Assembly: GCA_029378245.1 (NCBI GenBank)
Contig: JARKIF010000012.1
Span: forward strand, 124,001-188,000
Length of the DNA: 64,000 nt
Direction: 5' to 3'
Source of the DNA: Roridomyces roridus
Taxonomy: Eukaryota > Basidiomycota > Agaricomycetes > Agaricales > Mycenaceae
The notes below the pieces were generated by a model that did no database searches, was not told where the DNA came from, and saw nothing but the letters and a program-made list of their open reading frames with translations. This document shows, one piece after another, positions 23,125-35,293 of this stretch (within the stretch, counting starts at the first letter, position 1; every line of letters begins with the position of its first letter). Made by a program: the position numbers and the translations under genes.

Positions 23125-24490
23125 ATGTCTTCCTCTAACCACCATCTGCGCCCCGTCGGTACGCGTTTTTCAAGTTCAGTTCTTGCAATATCCACTTATC
23201 ACAACTTTAGGGCTCTTTGAAAGCTTCCACGTTTACCGACACTTTCTGGGTCTCGATTCCGGTCCAATCTGTGCCGCCAGGTACACCAATGCAGACGGCG
23301 CCGTCCTCACAAAGGAAAACTTATTTCCCGCTCTAAAGAGGGTCATCGAAGAACACCCTTCACTAGCCGTGGCGCTCGATGCGGAGGACTCGAAACCAGT
23401 TTTCGTTAAGCTGGAAAAGATTGCATTGGACCTCATCGTGCAATTCACCGATGACAAAGAGGTGGAGGCTGCGATAGAGAACCGACTTTCTCGCCCGTTT
23501 GACACTTCACTCCCTCTCTGGCGCGTCGAGGTGCTCAAAGACGGCTTTGTCGTTTTCATCTTTCATCACGCCATTGGCGATGGCCTCAGCGGAGTAGCTT
23601 TCCATCAATCCCTCTTGGCTGCTCTCCAAAACACGGTCCTCAGCGATGGCTCCGCTGTCGTTCAAGTCCCTCCCTCCATCTCGCTCCAGCCTCCCATTGA
23701 GGCCGTGACTTCTCTCCGGCCCTCCCTCGGAAAGATGCTGTACGAGGTGTTTTCCTTGTTTGCGCCCTCCTCCTGGAAACCACTTCATACGGCGTGGACG
23801 GGCAATCCAGTCCCAAACAACCGCCTGCTCCGCACCCATGTCAAGCTCTTGACTTTCAGCGCCGAGGAAATGGCCAATTTTACCAAAGTGTGCCGCTCGC
23901 ACGGCGCATCCATAACCTCTGCCATCTATATCCTCGCAGTTGCGACGGCCTCACGCCTCGTCCCTCTTAATAACACGCCACCCTACAAAACTCTTTCCAC
24001 CAACGTCGCGATTTCCCTCCGCGATGTCGCACGCACACCGGGCACCGTCATGTGCGACTACGTATCCACACACCACACCTTCCCGACAATTAACCCCGCT
24101 TTTTCTTGGCCGGCCGCTGCGGCCTATGCCCGCGAGCTGCAGCGCCAGAAGCAGGGCGTTGCACGGCAAGAGATCGGCATGCTCATGCTGCTATTCGGGA
24201 ACATCGCAGGTTTCCTCCGTAGCAAGCTTGGGCAGAAACGCGGCGCCACCTTTGAAGTGTCCAATCTCGGGCGCGTGGCTGCTAGTACTGAGGGACCGTG
24301 GCGCTTGGGGCGGATGATTTTCGCACAGTGCGATAGTGTGATTGGCCCTGCTCTCAAGGTGAACGTGGTTGGGGATCCGTCTGGAGGACTCAGTGTGTGC
24401 TTGACTTGGGGCGAAGAGGCAATTGAAAAGTCTCTTGCCGAATCCTTTGCTTCCCAATTCCAGGAGGGGCTTCGCGCCTTGCTTGTGTAG
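23125..24490 (+). CDS. Alcohol acetyltransferase-like acyltransferase (condensation-domain fold)
   Basis: Two exons (23125-23158 and 23211-24490) give 437 residues starting MSSSNHHLRPVGLFESFHVY. The catalytic HHxxxDG motif of the CoA-dependent acyltransferase/condensation superfamily is present as FHHAIGDGLSG. Around it are features of fungal AATase family members: LPLWRVEVLKDGFVVFIF before it and SNLGRV near residue 375. Such enzymes transfer acetyl or acyl groups from CoA to alcohols or related acceptors. Here the acceptor is unknown. An ORF running from 22838 would add 118 N-terminal residues of poor quality. The short first exon with a clean gtacgcg donor is preferred. No secondary-metabolite cluster surrounds it. 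Confidence 0.82.
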
Positions 24491-24954
24491 GATAAATTAG
24501 ACCAGTATGGTCCCCTTCAGACGCCGGCTTTGTAGCATACAACGTCTGAAGTAGTTTACATACTTGATAGACGCGCGTGATGTGTCAAATTCCCGTTTGA
24601 AGGTTCTCTTTCTCATGCTCAAACCTAGTCCCGGCACCGTTATCCATGCCTGGCCAGCCCCCCGTCCCAGATTGCTGTGGATGAACGTGCCATGAGGCAG
24701 ACATTTACACAGTTCCGCCAGAGAAGCTCAACACGACCCCATAAAAAGGCGCCCACTGAAGCCAGAATGGCAGATACACGCCTTTAACGCGTCTGCAGAC
24801 GCGTAATTGCGGAAGAAACGCGTCGGTATGGGAAGAAACAAAGAAAAACGAGGGTGTAATCTTTGAAAGAGATCGCAGCCGCGTGACGGCCTAAAATTGG
24901 GTCTTTCAGTAGTGTTCTTCCTTGAGCACTTCCACTACCTCCCTCACAGTTTGA
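24491..24954. promoter_or_regulatory. Promoter region of the giant GTPase-VWA gene
   Basis: 464 bases between the acetyltransferase stop and the giant gene ATG at 24955. It contains three ACGCGT boxes (listed separately) and A/G-rich sequence nearer the start. No ORF or RNA gene was seen. Confidence 0.5.
24787..24823. promoter_or_regulatory. Three MCB-like ACGCGT boxes
   Basis: ACGCGT occurs at 24787-24792, 24799-24804 and 24818-24823. The first two form a perfect 18-base palindrome, ACGCGTCTGCAGACGCGT. In fungi ACGCGT is the MluI cell-cycle box bound by MBF (Mbp1-Swi6) to drive G1/S genes. The cluster lies 132-168 bases upstream of the ATG at 24955. Binding and cell-cycle control are inferred from the motif alone. 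Confidence 0.5.
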
Positions 24955-27900
24955 ATGAGTTGCTATACCCCCCCTGCAGTTTTCCCCGGCGCCTGGATCG
25001 AAGACGACCCAGGTAATTGCCAGCTCTCTTTCATACTTGTCGGGCTGACCAAATTCTTTATGCAGGCGTTGAACCCATCCAAAAACCTCCCAAAGGTCGT
25101 TGTTCGAGCTCAGTACTTTGGAACTCGTTTAACTTGCTCAATTCAGACATCGAAGTCGCGACGGCCGAGCGCGACAGGGAAGCCGCGTCCGTTGTCGCGG
25201 ACAAAGAGTCAGAGAAACCCGAACCACTATTGGAATCCATGGACGACGACGAGGGCTCGAAGACCCCGACTTCGGGCGAAACTACCCTTGCGCCGCCTCC
25301 TCATCCAACGACTAAAGAGCCTGCCGCCGCCGACGCTGCCATGGACGTCGACCCGACGGACAAAGACAAAGGGAACTCCGAGCCCAGTGCCCCGGTCGGT
25401 GAATCGGAGACCATGGAAGAAACCAATCCCGTGCCCGCCCCTTCGAACGTAAGTCTCCTCATACCCATCCGATATTGACTGGAGACTTGGTAAGGTTACG
25501 GAGGATAGCCTCGATCTTCTCCATTCAATCCCTGGGCTGTATCGCGTTTTGGACTTGATCAGCGAAGCCGCGAGGTAAAGTTTCGTTTTCGTTTCCGATC
25601 CGACCTCAAGACTGATTTACCCTTCAACGGTGGTCTTGGTGGGTTCTTGCTTCGGGGTCGCTGTTTCCATTGCTAACTACCGCTGCAGTGGACAAAATTA
25701 TCATCTCCCAGGATTCCCTCAAGGAACTCATCAACGTTCTTTCTCCAGGAGCTTACACTTCCTTGACCAAGGCATGAGGTTCAGTTCACGACTTGAGAAT
25801 CGGTATTCACTCGCACCGCAGGTCGATTTTAAAGCTCTTGACAAACTGAGCCTCAAGCCCCTTGGATTATACGGCAGTAAATCCGAGCTGATCAGTTTCT
25901 TGCTGGCCCGAAAAGCTATCAACGACGAGATGTAAGGCGACCTTCTTTCATGCAGCCAACATTCATCCGTTTCCCAGTGCCCAGCTCCTCAGTCAATCCA
26001 CCGACAATTCGTCCAGCCCCCAGCTGCGCTCCGGCCTCTATGTTCTTCGCGATTGTACCACGAATCCCGTGGACGCTCAACAGATCTTCGTTATATACTG
26101 GCCTGAACCCACGACGTGGAACGACGACGCCATCTCCTCCGTCCGCCGCAATCGAGTCACTTTCATGAGGTATGCACGTCGTCTGGGTTTTGCACCGAGT
26201 CGAACGAACCTTAATTAGGTACCTCACCAAGATCTCGGACCAGGTCGCTTGCCTTATTTCGCCGGAACATGCACGCTCGATCGTCTGGAACGACGAGACG
26301 AAAGACTTCATGGAAGTTGACGAGGAGTCTGATAGGCTCTTCACGTTTGAAGTAGCCAAAACGAACGAGCAGGAGGAGAATGTCGAAGTGCGCCCTGGGT
26401 TCGTCGTAAGTCTGAATACCATTTTTCAAGACGACTACGGCCTAACCGATATCTACTAGCTGAATACGCCAATCCTCAGCGTTGAGACCGTGCCCGAGGA
26501 CTGCACTCTTGATCCATTTGAGCTGCAACCTACGCTGGTTCACGGGGAGACTTCTCAGGCCATCCTGACGAAGCGTTTCGTTCCTAGTGAAATCACCCAG
26601 AGGATAATCCGAGACGAAAGCTACAATCCGGTCAAGATCAAGAATCTTGTGTACGTCGACATTGCAAGACATCTTCTGTGCTGATTCAATACATTGCAGC
26701 TCTACGGGCACCATACGGCTGGACGATGGTCTGACCGACGGAGCGATAGATATCCTCGCCGAGAATGGTCTTGGTTCTCGTTATCCCATTTTTGCGGCCT
26801 GGAAGGCGCGCAACAAGTCCGCTAAGGAATCCATCGAGGAGGCGGGTCGAGATGAAGAGAAGGACGCTCTTCAGAAGATACAGGAAGAGGAACCGGAGCT
26901 CAGGCCTATCATCCGCGAAGCCATCGTGGACCGCCTTCGAGACTTGTACCCGTGAATAGCGTGCATATCTCATCTACTTCTTGATATACTGATCATAGAC
27001 CTAGAACTGTGCCGCGCCCCGTTCTTTCCTCCGCTTCAGATGAAGAAGTCGAGCGACTGCAGGGTGCGCAATATTAGTAGTAATACCAGCATGACACCCT
27101 GATTCATAATCTTTCAGCCGAGTACAAGACTGGAAGCTTCGCGTCCATCCACGGCAAGGTCAAAGAAGAGATTCACAAGGCGACGGCAATCGATCAAGTT
27201 CAACTCAGTTCCGAATTCAGAACTCTGAAGGGCAAGCTTCTCTGCATTGACGTGATCCTTTCGGCGCGTGGATCTAATTTAGATGCGACGGATCGGGAGA
27301 GTTTGATTGCGCAGATTTCCGAGAAAGGCCTGAATGGGCTGTCTGCTGCAGTCAAGAGCAAGGACTCAGCCGGGGAGAAGAAGGGTCTTTTTGCCGCGTT
27401 TTCCTCCTGGTTCTCCGGCGACGGACAGGCTAGTGCGGAGCCTCAGATTCGACAGCGTGTCCGTGACCTTGCGTCCCGTCCCGACGCAGAGTTCCTCGCA
27501 GGCCTCGATGAACAATTGGAAGGGGAGCCTCTACTCGATCAACTTGTCGCCCGGACGACAGAAGCCGTCCACGCAAGCCTCCAAGCCACTCTCAAGAAGC
27601 TGCTCGACAAATTCGTCGGTCGAGCTGTCTTTTTTCAACAAGAGGATTGCAAGGTGGAGTTCAAGAGGAGGATCACGATGGAGATAGAGGACCAGCGCAA
27701 TTCTTCTCGCATTCGGCTGCTTGAGGAGTACAAGGGGGGAATGCCGGACAGCCAGTACGTTCTCCTACCCATCGCCACATTCCAAAGTAACACATGATCA
27801 CAGGCAAACTATGATTATTGAACGAGTAGAGCCGGATCGTCGACTCGGATATGGTATTTGTACACATCAAATTTCAAGTCCGTCATTCTTACATCTCAGC

Positions 27901-30900
27901 AGGATATTTCAAGGTTTCTGGATGCCAGCAATCTCTTTCAAACCCTTTGGTCCGATGCAAACTGTCGCCGATTTCCTTGACTACTCATGATCAGCACACA
28001 CTCCAAATGAATCCAACCTTCGTGCCATTGCCTCAAGTACAATCCGCATCCTCTCATGGTTTCAATATCCCGCTGGAGTGTGGAATAACGTGAGACCTGG
28101 TATCTTCTTTTACTTGAGCTTCCTGCTGACATAGCCGCGATAGGCGCATACAACTGCTCGAAAGCGGAAAAGTTCTACTCGTCCTTGAAGATTCAGAATT
28201 CTTTTACATTTATCTCGAAAACCCTGCCGACCTCGGCCACGCAGTTTCCCGAGGTCGGACGAGTGCCAAGAAAGCACTACACAGGGACAAGATTGGGAAG
28301 GATGTCATCTTTGCCTACGACGAGCAGAAACGCATGCTCGCTCTTTGCGCCAGTCACAGCGTGAGTCCTGCGACCTTTCTTCTCAATTCTGCTTACTGAC
28401 TCAGAATCAAGTTAATTCTGCACATTTACATGTTCGACGAAACCTTCACTGCTCTCCAAGGTTGGGGAAGTGCGCTCGACTTGAAACGATGGTTCTCCCA
28501 CGGCACGTTCATTACACAGTCGTGCTTTATATCCGGATGCGAAGAGATCTTGTTCATCGACACGAGTGCGGAGGCAAGGATTTTCTCCCTCGTCACGCAG
28601 CAATTTAGGTCAGTTGTGTCTGTTTTAGAGCACAACCGAGGATACTAAAGCCAGTCTAGACCTGCCTCCCTGTCGCTGGAGCAACCACCCAACGGTCTTT
28701 ACTCCTCTCCCGACGGGTCCTGTCTTATTCTTTCATTCCGAGATATGGACTGTCTTTCCTTCCGGGCGTATCACTGGAGCACATTTGGGTCGACACAAGG
28801 CATTGATCTAGGCACACTGGACCTCCCCGATGCACCGATTGCCTTGACTTCCTTGGTAAATCGGCGCAACATCCACCTCATCGGTATCGACGTCCAAGCC
28901 CGCGCCTGCCGCTCCCTCGTTTTCGATATCACAAAGAAAACAACCGAGTTCATGTTCAAGGAGACTGGCGCATTGAAGGGCACGTCGAGATCTGTTGCCA
29001 CTGATACGGCACACAATTGTCTCATTGATTGCCACTCCGACTGCTGGACAAGATTCCCAGTCGTTCCAGCAGTCCAGCGGAGAACGGTCGTCTCTTCCAC
29101 GGGCAGGACGACCCGCAAACTCGTCTTCGTCACCGACAGGGATCACGACAGATTTGCACCTCACTTCACCGACATGATCTACGCCTTTGAGCAGAGGACG
29201 AAGAAACCAACTGGAGACGTTCTGAAGAGCATTCAAATTCTGACCCTCTCATCTGGTGCTTCCTTCCCCGAGCCTTTGCTCGACGACCTTTCCCACTTCC
29301 GCGCGGGGGAGTGGCTAGTCGATATCTTGTGTTTGATCCCAATTCAGATCGCGGTCACGCGAGAGAATCGTTTCGTCCCTCTGAAGGATGGGATAATCTC
29401 GGCAAGCCAGGAGCGTGCGCTTCTGGGAGCTGAGGTTGGCCAGATCGTTGACTCGATCACGTTCTCGTGGATGGAGAGCGTGTTTCAATCGTACATGACT
29501 TCCAAGGTCGGTCAAATGAGTCGCATATAGCAATTCAAACTAACACATTGCTTCTAGCCGGTGAAGGTTGTTTCTTCCATGGGGTACGACTCATCTTCTG
29601 CGAGTTTCGTCTAACAAACATATGTAAATATAGAGAACAATCCGTCGGCAAGAGTTTCTCGTTGAATCATCTTGCCGATTCGTCTTGTAAGTCGTTGTTT
29701 CGTTGCTCTTCGAGTTCTTAATCACGTCTACGAAGTTGCCGGAAGCGCAATGAGGACTACCGGTCAGTTGCCACGTCTCATAATACATCTTGCCAGCTAA
29801 ATCGTTGGCATTCAAGAGGGAGTCTGGATGTCTGTGACGCCGACCGATGAAGCCCTCATTGTGGCTCTTGACTTTGAAGGTTTTTCACGGTGTTTATACC
29901 TCATAAGGTCGGGTGATAATGACAAAACAGGTGTGCACAGCATCGAACGGTCGGCCCAGGAAGACACCCTTCTAGTTTTGTTCAATACCGCGATTTCTAA
30001 CCTGGTTGGGTCCCTTTGCTGGTGAAACTGTGCATTCTAACTGAAAGCGTAGGTTCTTTTCCGGAACAATTTCGCCATGTCGCGCAGCATCGCGGGTCTT
30101 TTTCAGTCATTTCAGTCTTCGTCAACCGTTCTCGATCCCGCCGCGAACCCAAGGTAGACTCTTGTACTTCTTGTCGCCCTGATGTCGCTCACCCGCGTCA
30201 TTGATCAGCTTGTTTCGATCTGTCCTCGTCATCATAATCAAGGTGCGAATGCTCAATGCAACGATTGAGCCGGTTCTAAACCTAGGTCTCTCAGGATGTC
30301 GTCGAATCCGACAAGAAAGAGATCGTCAAGGAGTAAGTCTCTGGTACTGTCAGGCTTATTTTACCGATATCGTTCTAGATTCTCGACAAAGTTTCAAGTA
30401 AAAATTCAACCCTTTTGTTGTCAAGATTGCTGATACATGATCGTGCAGAAAATCGTCGAGGACGAACAGGACGCCAATTTCATATCTCGCCTTCACGCAG
30501 GACAACTCAATATCGTCCCATGGCCAGTCATCGAGTCCAAACAGTTTTACTCACTGTTTCCATCAATGAAGAGATTGCTGGACAAACAAGAAGTGACGCA
30601 TCGCACCGCGGGCGAGTTCTTACACACCCTCAAAACCCTCATGGCAAAATTGAAGGTCACTATTTTCTTTAATTGCCGTGTTCTGTATTGAAATTTGTCT
30701 AGGCGAATGATTGGGGTTCACTTTCACGTCGGTCTTCTCTCATACGGTGGATAATCTTTTTCTGACACAATACTTCCAGAAACTCTCGTCGCCCATCGAG
30801 CTCAGAAGCTACTCAACGGTCTCAATAATGCTATGGCCTTCGGACTGCTCGAGCTCGAGCCGGACATCGAGCCATTGAAAGTCGGTATCAATTTATGGTT

Positions 30901-33900
30901 GCATTTCCTTGAACTCATTGGTGATTAGAACTTTGATACTGACGAATCCATCGACGATCCCGACACACTGGCCCAATTCTTCCTCTCCTCCGAAGACGAT
31001 CCTCACTGTTTGCGTCGTGAGGAGCTGCTCGCGGCTATTCAGCGGTCGTGGGGCAAGTTTGATCGCCGAACTGATGGTCCCGAAGAAGAATGGATCGGCC
31101 AACTCTCGGCATATCTCGATCAGTTGGCTGATATCCGGATTCAACGTGTCCACGCATGGATCTCGTCCAATCTTTCGCGATTCAAAACGAACCACGCCAA
31201 CATCGAGACGTTGAAACGAGTTTATCAAGGCGCCGTAGTTGATCTCAAGGCCAACGTGGAGCTCTGTGGCACCCAATGTGCGCAATGTCAACTCAAGTGT
31301 CTTCTCAGCAGACGGCACGACTCGAGCATCCCGCACGATTGTCAAACTTCTCATCAATGTGTACACCCCTGCAATTTTGAGGAGCAAGGCGTCGTCAAGG
31401 CCTGCGGCCTTCCGTAAGTTCCTTTATTTCACTTGTCACAAGCTGAAACAATCCTAGCGCGGGCCATCCTGGGCGGCACATGCAAGTCCCATTTTCGTGA
31501 TAATTTTAATTGTATTTAAATCATTTTCAGATGCGCCGTCGAGGTTCATCTTTGTGGCGAGCCGTGTGGGTTGAAGGACAAGCAGGGTTGTCTCGGGGGT
31601 TGTATGAAGGTCGCCAGGCATGCGGAGGATGGTCATATGTGCTCCGCTCGCACCCACAAATGCGGAGAGGTACGGGAATTCCTGTGTCATTCAAACTTGC
31701 CTTTAATCCCGTTTCTAGCCTTGTGCTCTGAAGAATCTACGACTTGGCAACGGCAAGATATATACGTGCAAAAAGACCTGCAACATTCCTAGGTTTGTTT
31801 CATCTCGGGCCGTGTTCGTACCGTGAATTTAACATTTTTCTAGTGACGAGGAGCATACCCAGCATGTGTGCGACTCGTCGGCGTGTCCTGTGGCCTGTGA
31901 GCTTTGCAAACGCCTCTGTTCAAACACGGATCATCTTCACGGCCTCGAACGCGGCGCGGTTCATCTATGCGGGTTAGTTTACCTAGTCTCTCTTGTTCTG
32001 AATCTCATCGCTCCGGTAGCCAAACCCACAACTGTTCTGCCCTCTGTCAAGCCGACGGAACTTGTGAGATCGAAACTGCGCCTCAATCTGTGGAGGCCAC
32101 TTTTACTGGGCAACACGAGACGTTCCAGTATACCAAGGTACGCAGTTGCCTCGTAAATATCGTATCATATATTCACCGCGCACGCTAGTATTCGCAAGGT
32201 ACTTCTCTGCTCATTGATCTAACCAAGGCGCCTTACATTCCCATGTAGTTGCGAAACGTCGTCCCTGCATCTTCCCGATCCCTGCGGGAGAAAAGCGGCA
32301 CGCTGGCCCACACAACCACAGCGCAGACGCGAACCCGTTCCATTTCTGTGAGGCGCGATGCGAGAGTTGCGGCTACTTCTGCACCTTGCCCCGAGGTATG
32401 TTTCGTCAATGGAATGAGAGCACATCTTGAACACGCCCAGGTCACGCTCAGCAGGAGCACGAAACGTCTCACGGCTCGATGTCCAAGACACGCTGGGCGG
32501 TAGATGGCCCGGATGGAACCATCCTCGAGCTCAATGGCCGCAAATTCGGTTCGGACGACGATGGAGCGCCGATGATGTGCAATCTGGTCTGCCAGGAGAT
32601 TGGCCGACACGCACATGTCGACTACTGCCGCGCCGACGATGTTGGGTCATGTGATGGGGCGGGGGTTCAGCATATTTTGGCGCGGATGAATCCTAATCCC
32701 GCCCGCCCGAAGGATTGGATTTCGCATTCTTTGTTCTGGGCCCGAACAGGTGTGTGGATATCTGTATATCATGACCAGAACTCGAATGTCTTCCAGGCTT
32801 CAAAGGTAAACGTTGCGTCGACCACAGTAACACCGGCGTTCTCAAGTTGAATTGCAGACCCCTATTCCAGGCCGGATCAGACGAACTTCGCGAAATGGTT
32901 CGTATACTTTTTCTCCAGTAACTCTCAACGCTCACCGCTCCTCAGCGACGCGATGTGCCCAGGTGAAACAAATCTGCCGCGGTACTTGGGATCCGTGAAC
33001 TGATGTCTTCGCCCCAGATACCGAACATGCAGGCACGGCCAGCAACCCATCGTATTGTGTTCTGCCTCTGTTCCATCCGCCGGCCACTCAAGCGGCTGGA
33101 CTCGGTTATCTTTCCAATGACGGGCACGTGTTCAACTGCAAGAATCCGTCTGTGATGCACCAGGCTTTCCACGTGTAAGCATTTCAGGTGTGATCGGCAT
33201 CGTCGAACTAATGCAGATTTCTTCTAGTATCTTCGTCATCGACAGGTCTGCATCTATGGGATCCTGGGACCGTCGGCCGCTGCCAAACACACCTGGGACT
33301 GCCCTCATTTCCAGCGTCGCAGATAACAGGCTCGGCGCCGTGTACTCTGCTCTCCACGCCTTTTGGATGTCACGCAACACCGCGCTGGGCGCAAACAATG
33401 CCAACCAAGGCCAAGGTGTCCGACGAGACGCGTATTCCGTGGTGATGTTTGATCAAGACGTCGATGTTGCAATTGCGAATGACTTTAACAACACTCCTGA
33501 TCAGCTATTGACCACACTGTTGGCGTACCAGACTGGCGGTGGCACCAATTTCACGCTCGCTATCTCCCAAGCAGAAGCGGTGATGCGTCAGCACTGGAGT
33601 ACCGAAAGGTATGCCTTACATTTTCTATTCTCCTTGGCCACGGCTCAACTATTCTAAAACAGGACACCCGTGGTTATTTTCCTTTCAGACGGCGAATGCA
33701 GCATTGCCGACGAGACGGTTCGCAGTCTCAGTCGTGCTGCCGTTGCGCTTGGGTACGCTCCTGGCTCGTGAACATCGGAATTGTTAACAAACGCTCCATA
33801 GGAAACCACTCTCGTTCCATTCGGTTTCGTTCGGTACTGCTGCAGGAAGCGCCGTCTTGAGTCGTATGGCACAGCTCGCCCTGGAAGTTCAAAACAACGC

Positions 33901-34093
33901 TCCGCGTGATCCACTGACGCCAGCGGGAGCTACCATTGATTCGTCTTACTCCGAGGCGCTCGATACGGCGAGTGTATACCCTACTCTTTCTTGCAATTAT
34001 TTACGTTTCAACGCAGGTTCGACTTGCAGAGACGTTCTTGGATTCGCCGAGTCGTTGAGAAAGCCACGGGGAGCTTTGTTTAGTGCCAAATGA
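24955..34093 (+). CDS. Giant GBP/VLIG-like GTPase with Cys/His-rich region and C-terminal VWA domain
   Basis: About 46 introns of 45-60 bases interrupt this 9.1-kb gene, which encodes roughly 2,250 residues. The N terminus (about 30-130) is acidic and disordered. Two large domains of unknown fold follow, one with a Cys-poor beta-rich section near 28.7-29.4 kb. A GTPase core comes next: P-loop GEQSVGKS (29634-29660), MRTTEGVWMS after it and DFEG (about 29870-29880), the pattern of guanylate-binding/very-large inducible GTPases. A Cys/His-rich region (31.2-33.2 kb) has repeated units such as CGTQCAQCQLKC, CGEPCGL and QQEHETSHGSM. The C-terminal VWA domain keeps its MIDAS motif (DRSAS at 33241-33255, GGGTNF, LSDGE). 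Two introns use GC donors (25772-25821, 31482-31530). The splice at about 25575-25688 is uncertain: either a 32-base mini-exon or a one-base error. Function unknown. Confidence 0.8.
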
Positions 34094-34239
34094 TGCGCGA
34101 AAGTGGGCGGGGATTCAGAGAGTTTAGTTTGAATGTTGTGCTTGTACGAGATTACTGACAAATATGACTGAGCGCTTTTCTATGTACCTCCATCGCGCCG
34201 TCGGCGGTCGATTTGCGATTTGCTCACGTCGGCTATGAA

Positions 34240-34958
34240 CTACGACTCCTCTGTCAGCTTGAGAATGTGTAGCAACAAGGAAAATGCTCAGTACCCATTG
34301 CATCATCTCCTCCACCCCGAAATTCGTCAACGAGGATACGCCCTGAATCAAAGTCGGTCTTAGGAAGATGGAGTGGCACCGCGCGTACCATGAGCGGTGT
34401 ATTCGACTGGTTCAGACCCAGGGCATTGGAAATCTCAGCAAGAACCGTATCAGAATGACGATCCATCTTGCTCGCCACGACGAGTAATGGCCCGTATTCC
34501 CACTGCTCGAGTTCAGTCTGCAACCCATGCAGTTCTGTCCGGGCTTCTTCGAGGCGATGCAAGGCGGTGGCGTCTACGACAAACATGAAAGCGTGGCCGT
34601 TCCATAGGTCTGAGAGCGAGTTGTGTGGATGGATCAACTTGAAACATGCCGGCGTCACTTACTTGACCTTCACAGCGCGCGGATCTTGTCGTGTCCACCG
34701 ACTTCCCAAAGCATGATGCGATGGTCACCGTACGTTGTCGTCGCGCGGTTGAACGACAGAGTAGGTGCCGTCTCCAATAAGGCTTCCAGTAGGGATTTCG
34801 GGTTGCGTGATGCGGTTCAAGAGGCAAGTTTTGCCGGCACCGTCCAGCCCGAGCATGAGGATGCCTGTAAAGAGTTGTTTTGAACGTTGCGGATGAGATT
34901 TGAGTCGGACAAACGAACAAAATTCTTTTGGTTGAGCGCGAGAAGAAAGGCCACCCAT
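34240..34958 (-). pseudogene. ARF-like small GTPase, damaged
   Basis: The minus strand encodes recognisable pieces of an ARF/ARL GTPase: MGGLSSRAQPKEF, P-loop GLDGAGKT, switch I TAPTLSFN, WEVGGHDKIRAL and FMFVVDATALHRLEEA. A guanine-specificity motif SKMD replaces NKxD, and the C-terminal helix is GVEEMMQW. The pieces do not lie in one frame. A one-base shift separates the P-loop exon from switch I (about 34765-34780). The nearly invariant Trp after DKIRxL is replaced by TGA (34670-34672). Another one-base shift precedes the last helix (about 34340-34355). Introns are about 50 bases. Either it is a young pseudogene or the assembly has errors here. The gene converges on the giant GTPase gene with a 146-base gap. 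Confidence 0.65.
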
Positions 34959-35293
34959 GGATGTCGGGTGCCCACGACCGTGGCTTATAAGTCAGCCGTT
35001 ACACTGCCTTAAAGCGGTGTAGGCACGTTGTCTTGGAAATATTAAGGGTAGAGAATCTGCGTGTCAAGCTAGAGAGTGAAAAAAAAGCCAACTCGAGAGA
35101 CAGTGGTCAAAAGAAAGAATGTTGAAGCATCAGTGGCTATGCCATGTTCAACACTTCGATCAATCGTTCCCACGGTTAATTTTTTTTGTTCGACTTGTAT
35201 TTCGTTAAATCACAAATAACAATATGGGACTCTAAAGCTAGCAATTATGTCAAGGGTATACCATAAGTTCGCGCGCTCCTTCCTTCTTGAATC
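34959..35293. other. Intergenic region with A/T-rich runs
   Basis: 335 bases between the ARF-like gene start and the unknown gene to the right. It contains short A and T runs (8-9 bases near 35085 and 35180). No motif or ORF can be supported. Confidence 0.35.

Noticed and set aside
33969..34016. GC donor in the last intron of the giant gene
   Set aside because: A canonical gtatac donor six bases later keeps the same phase and is preferred.
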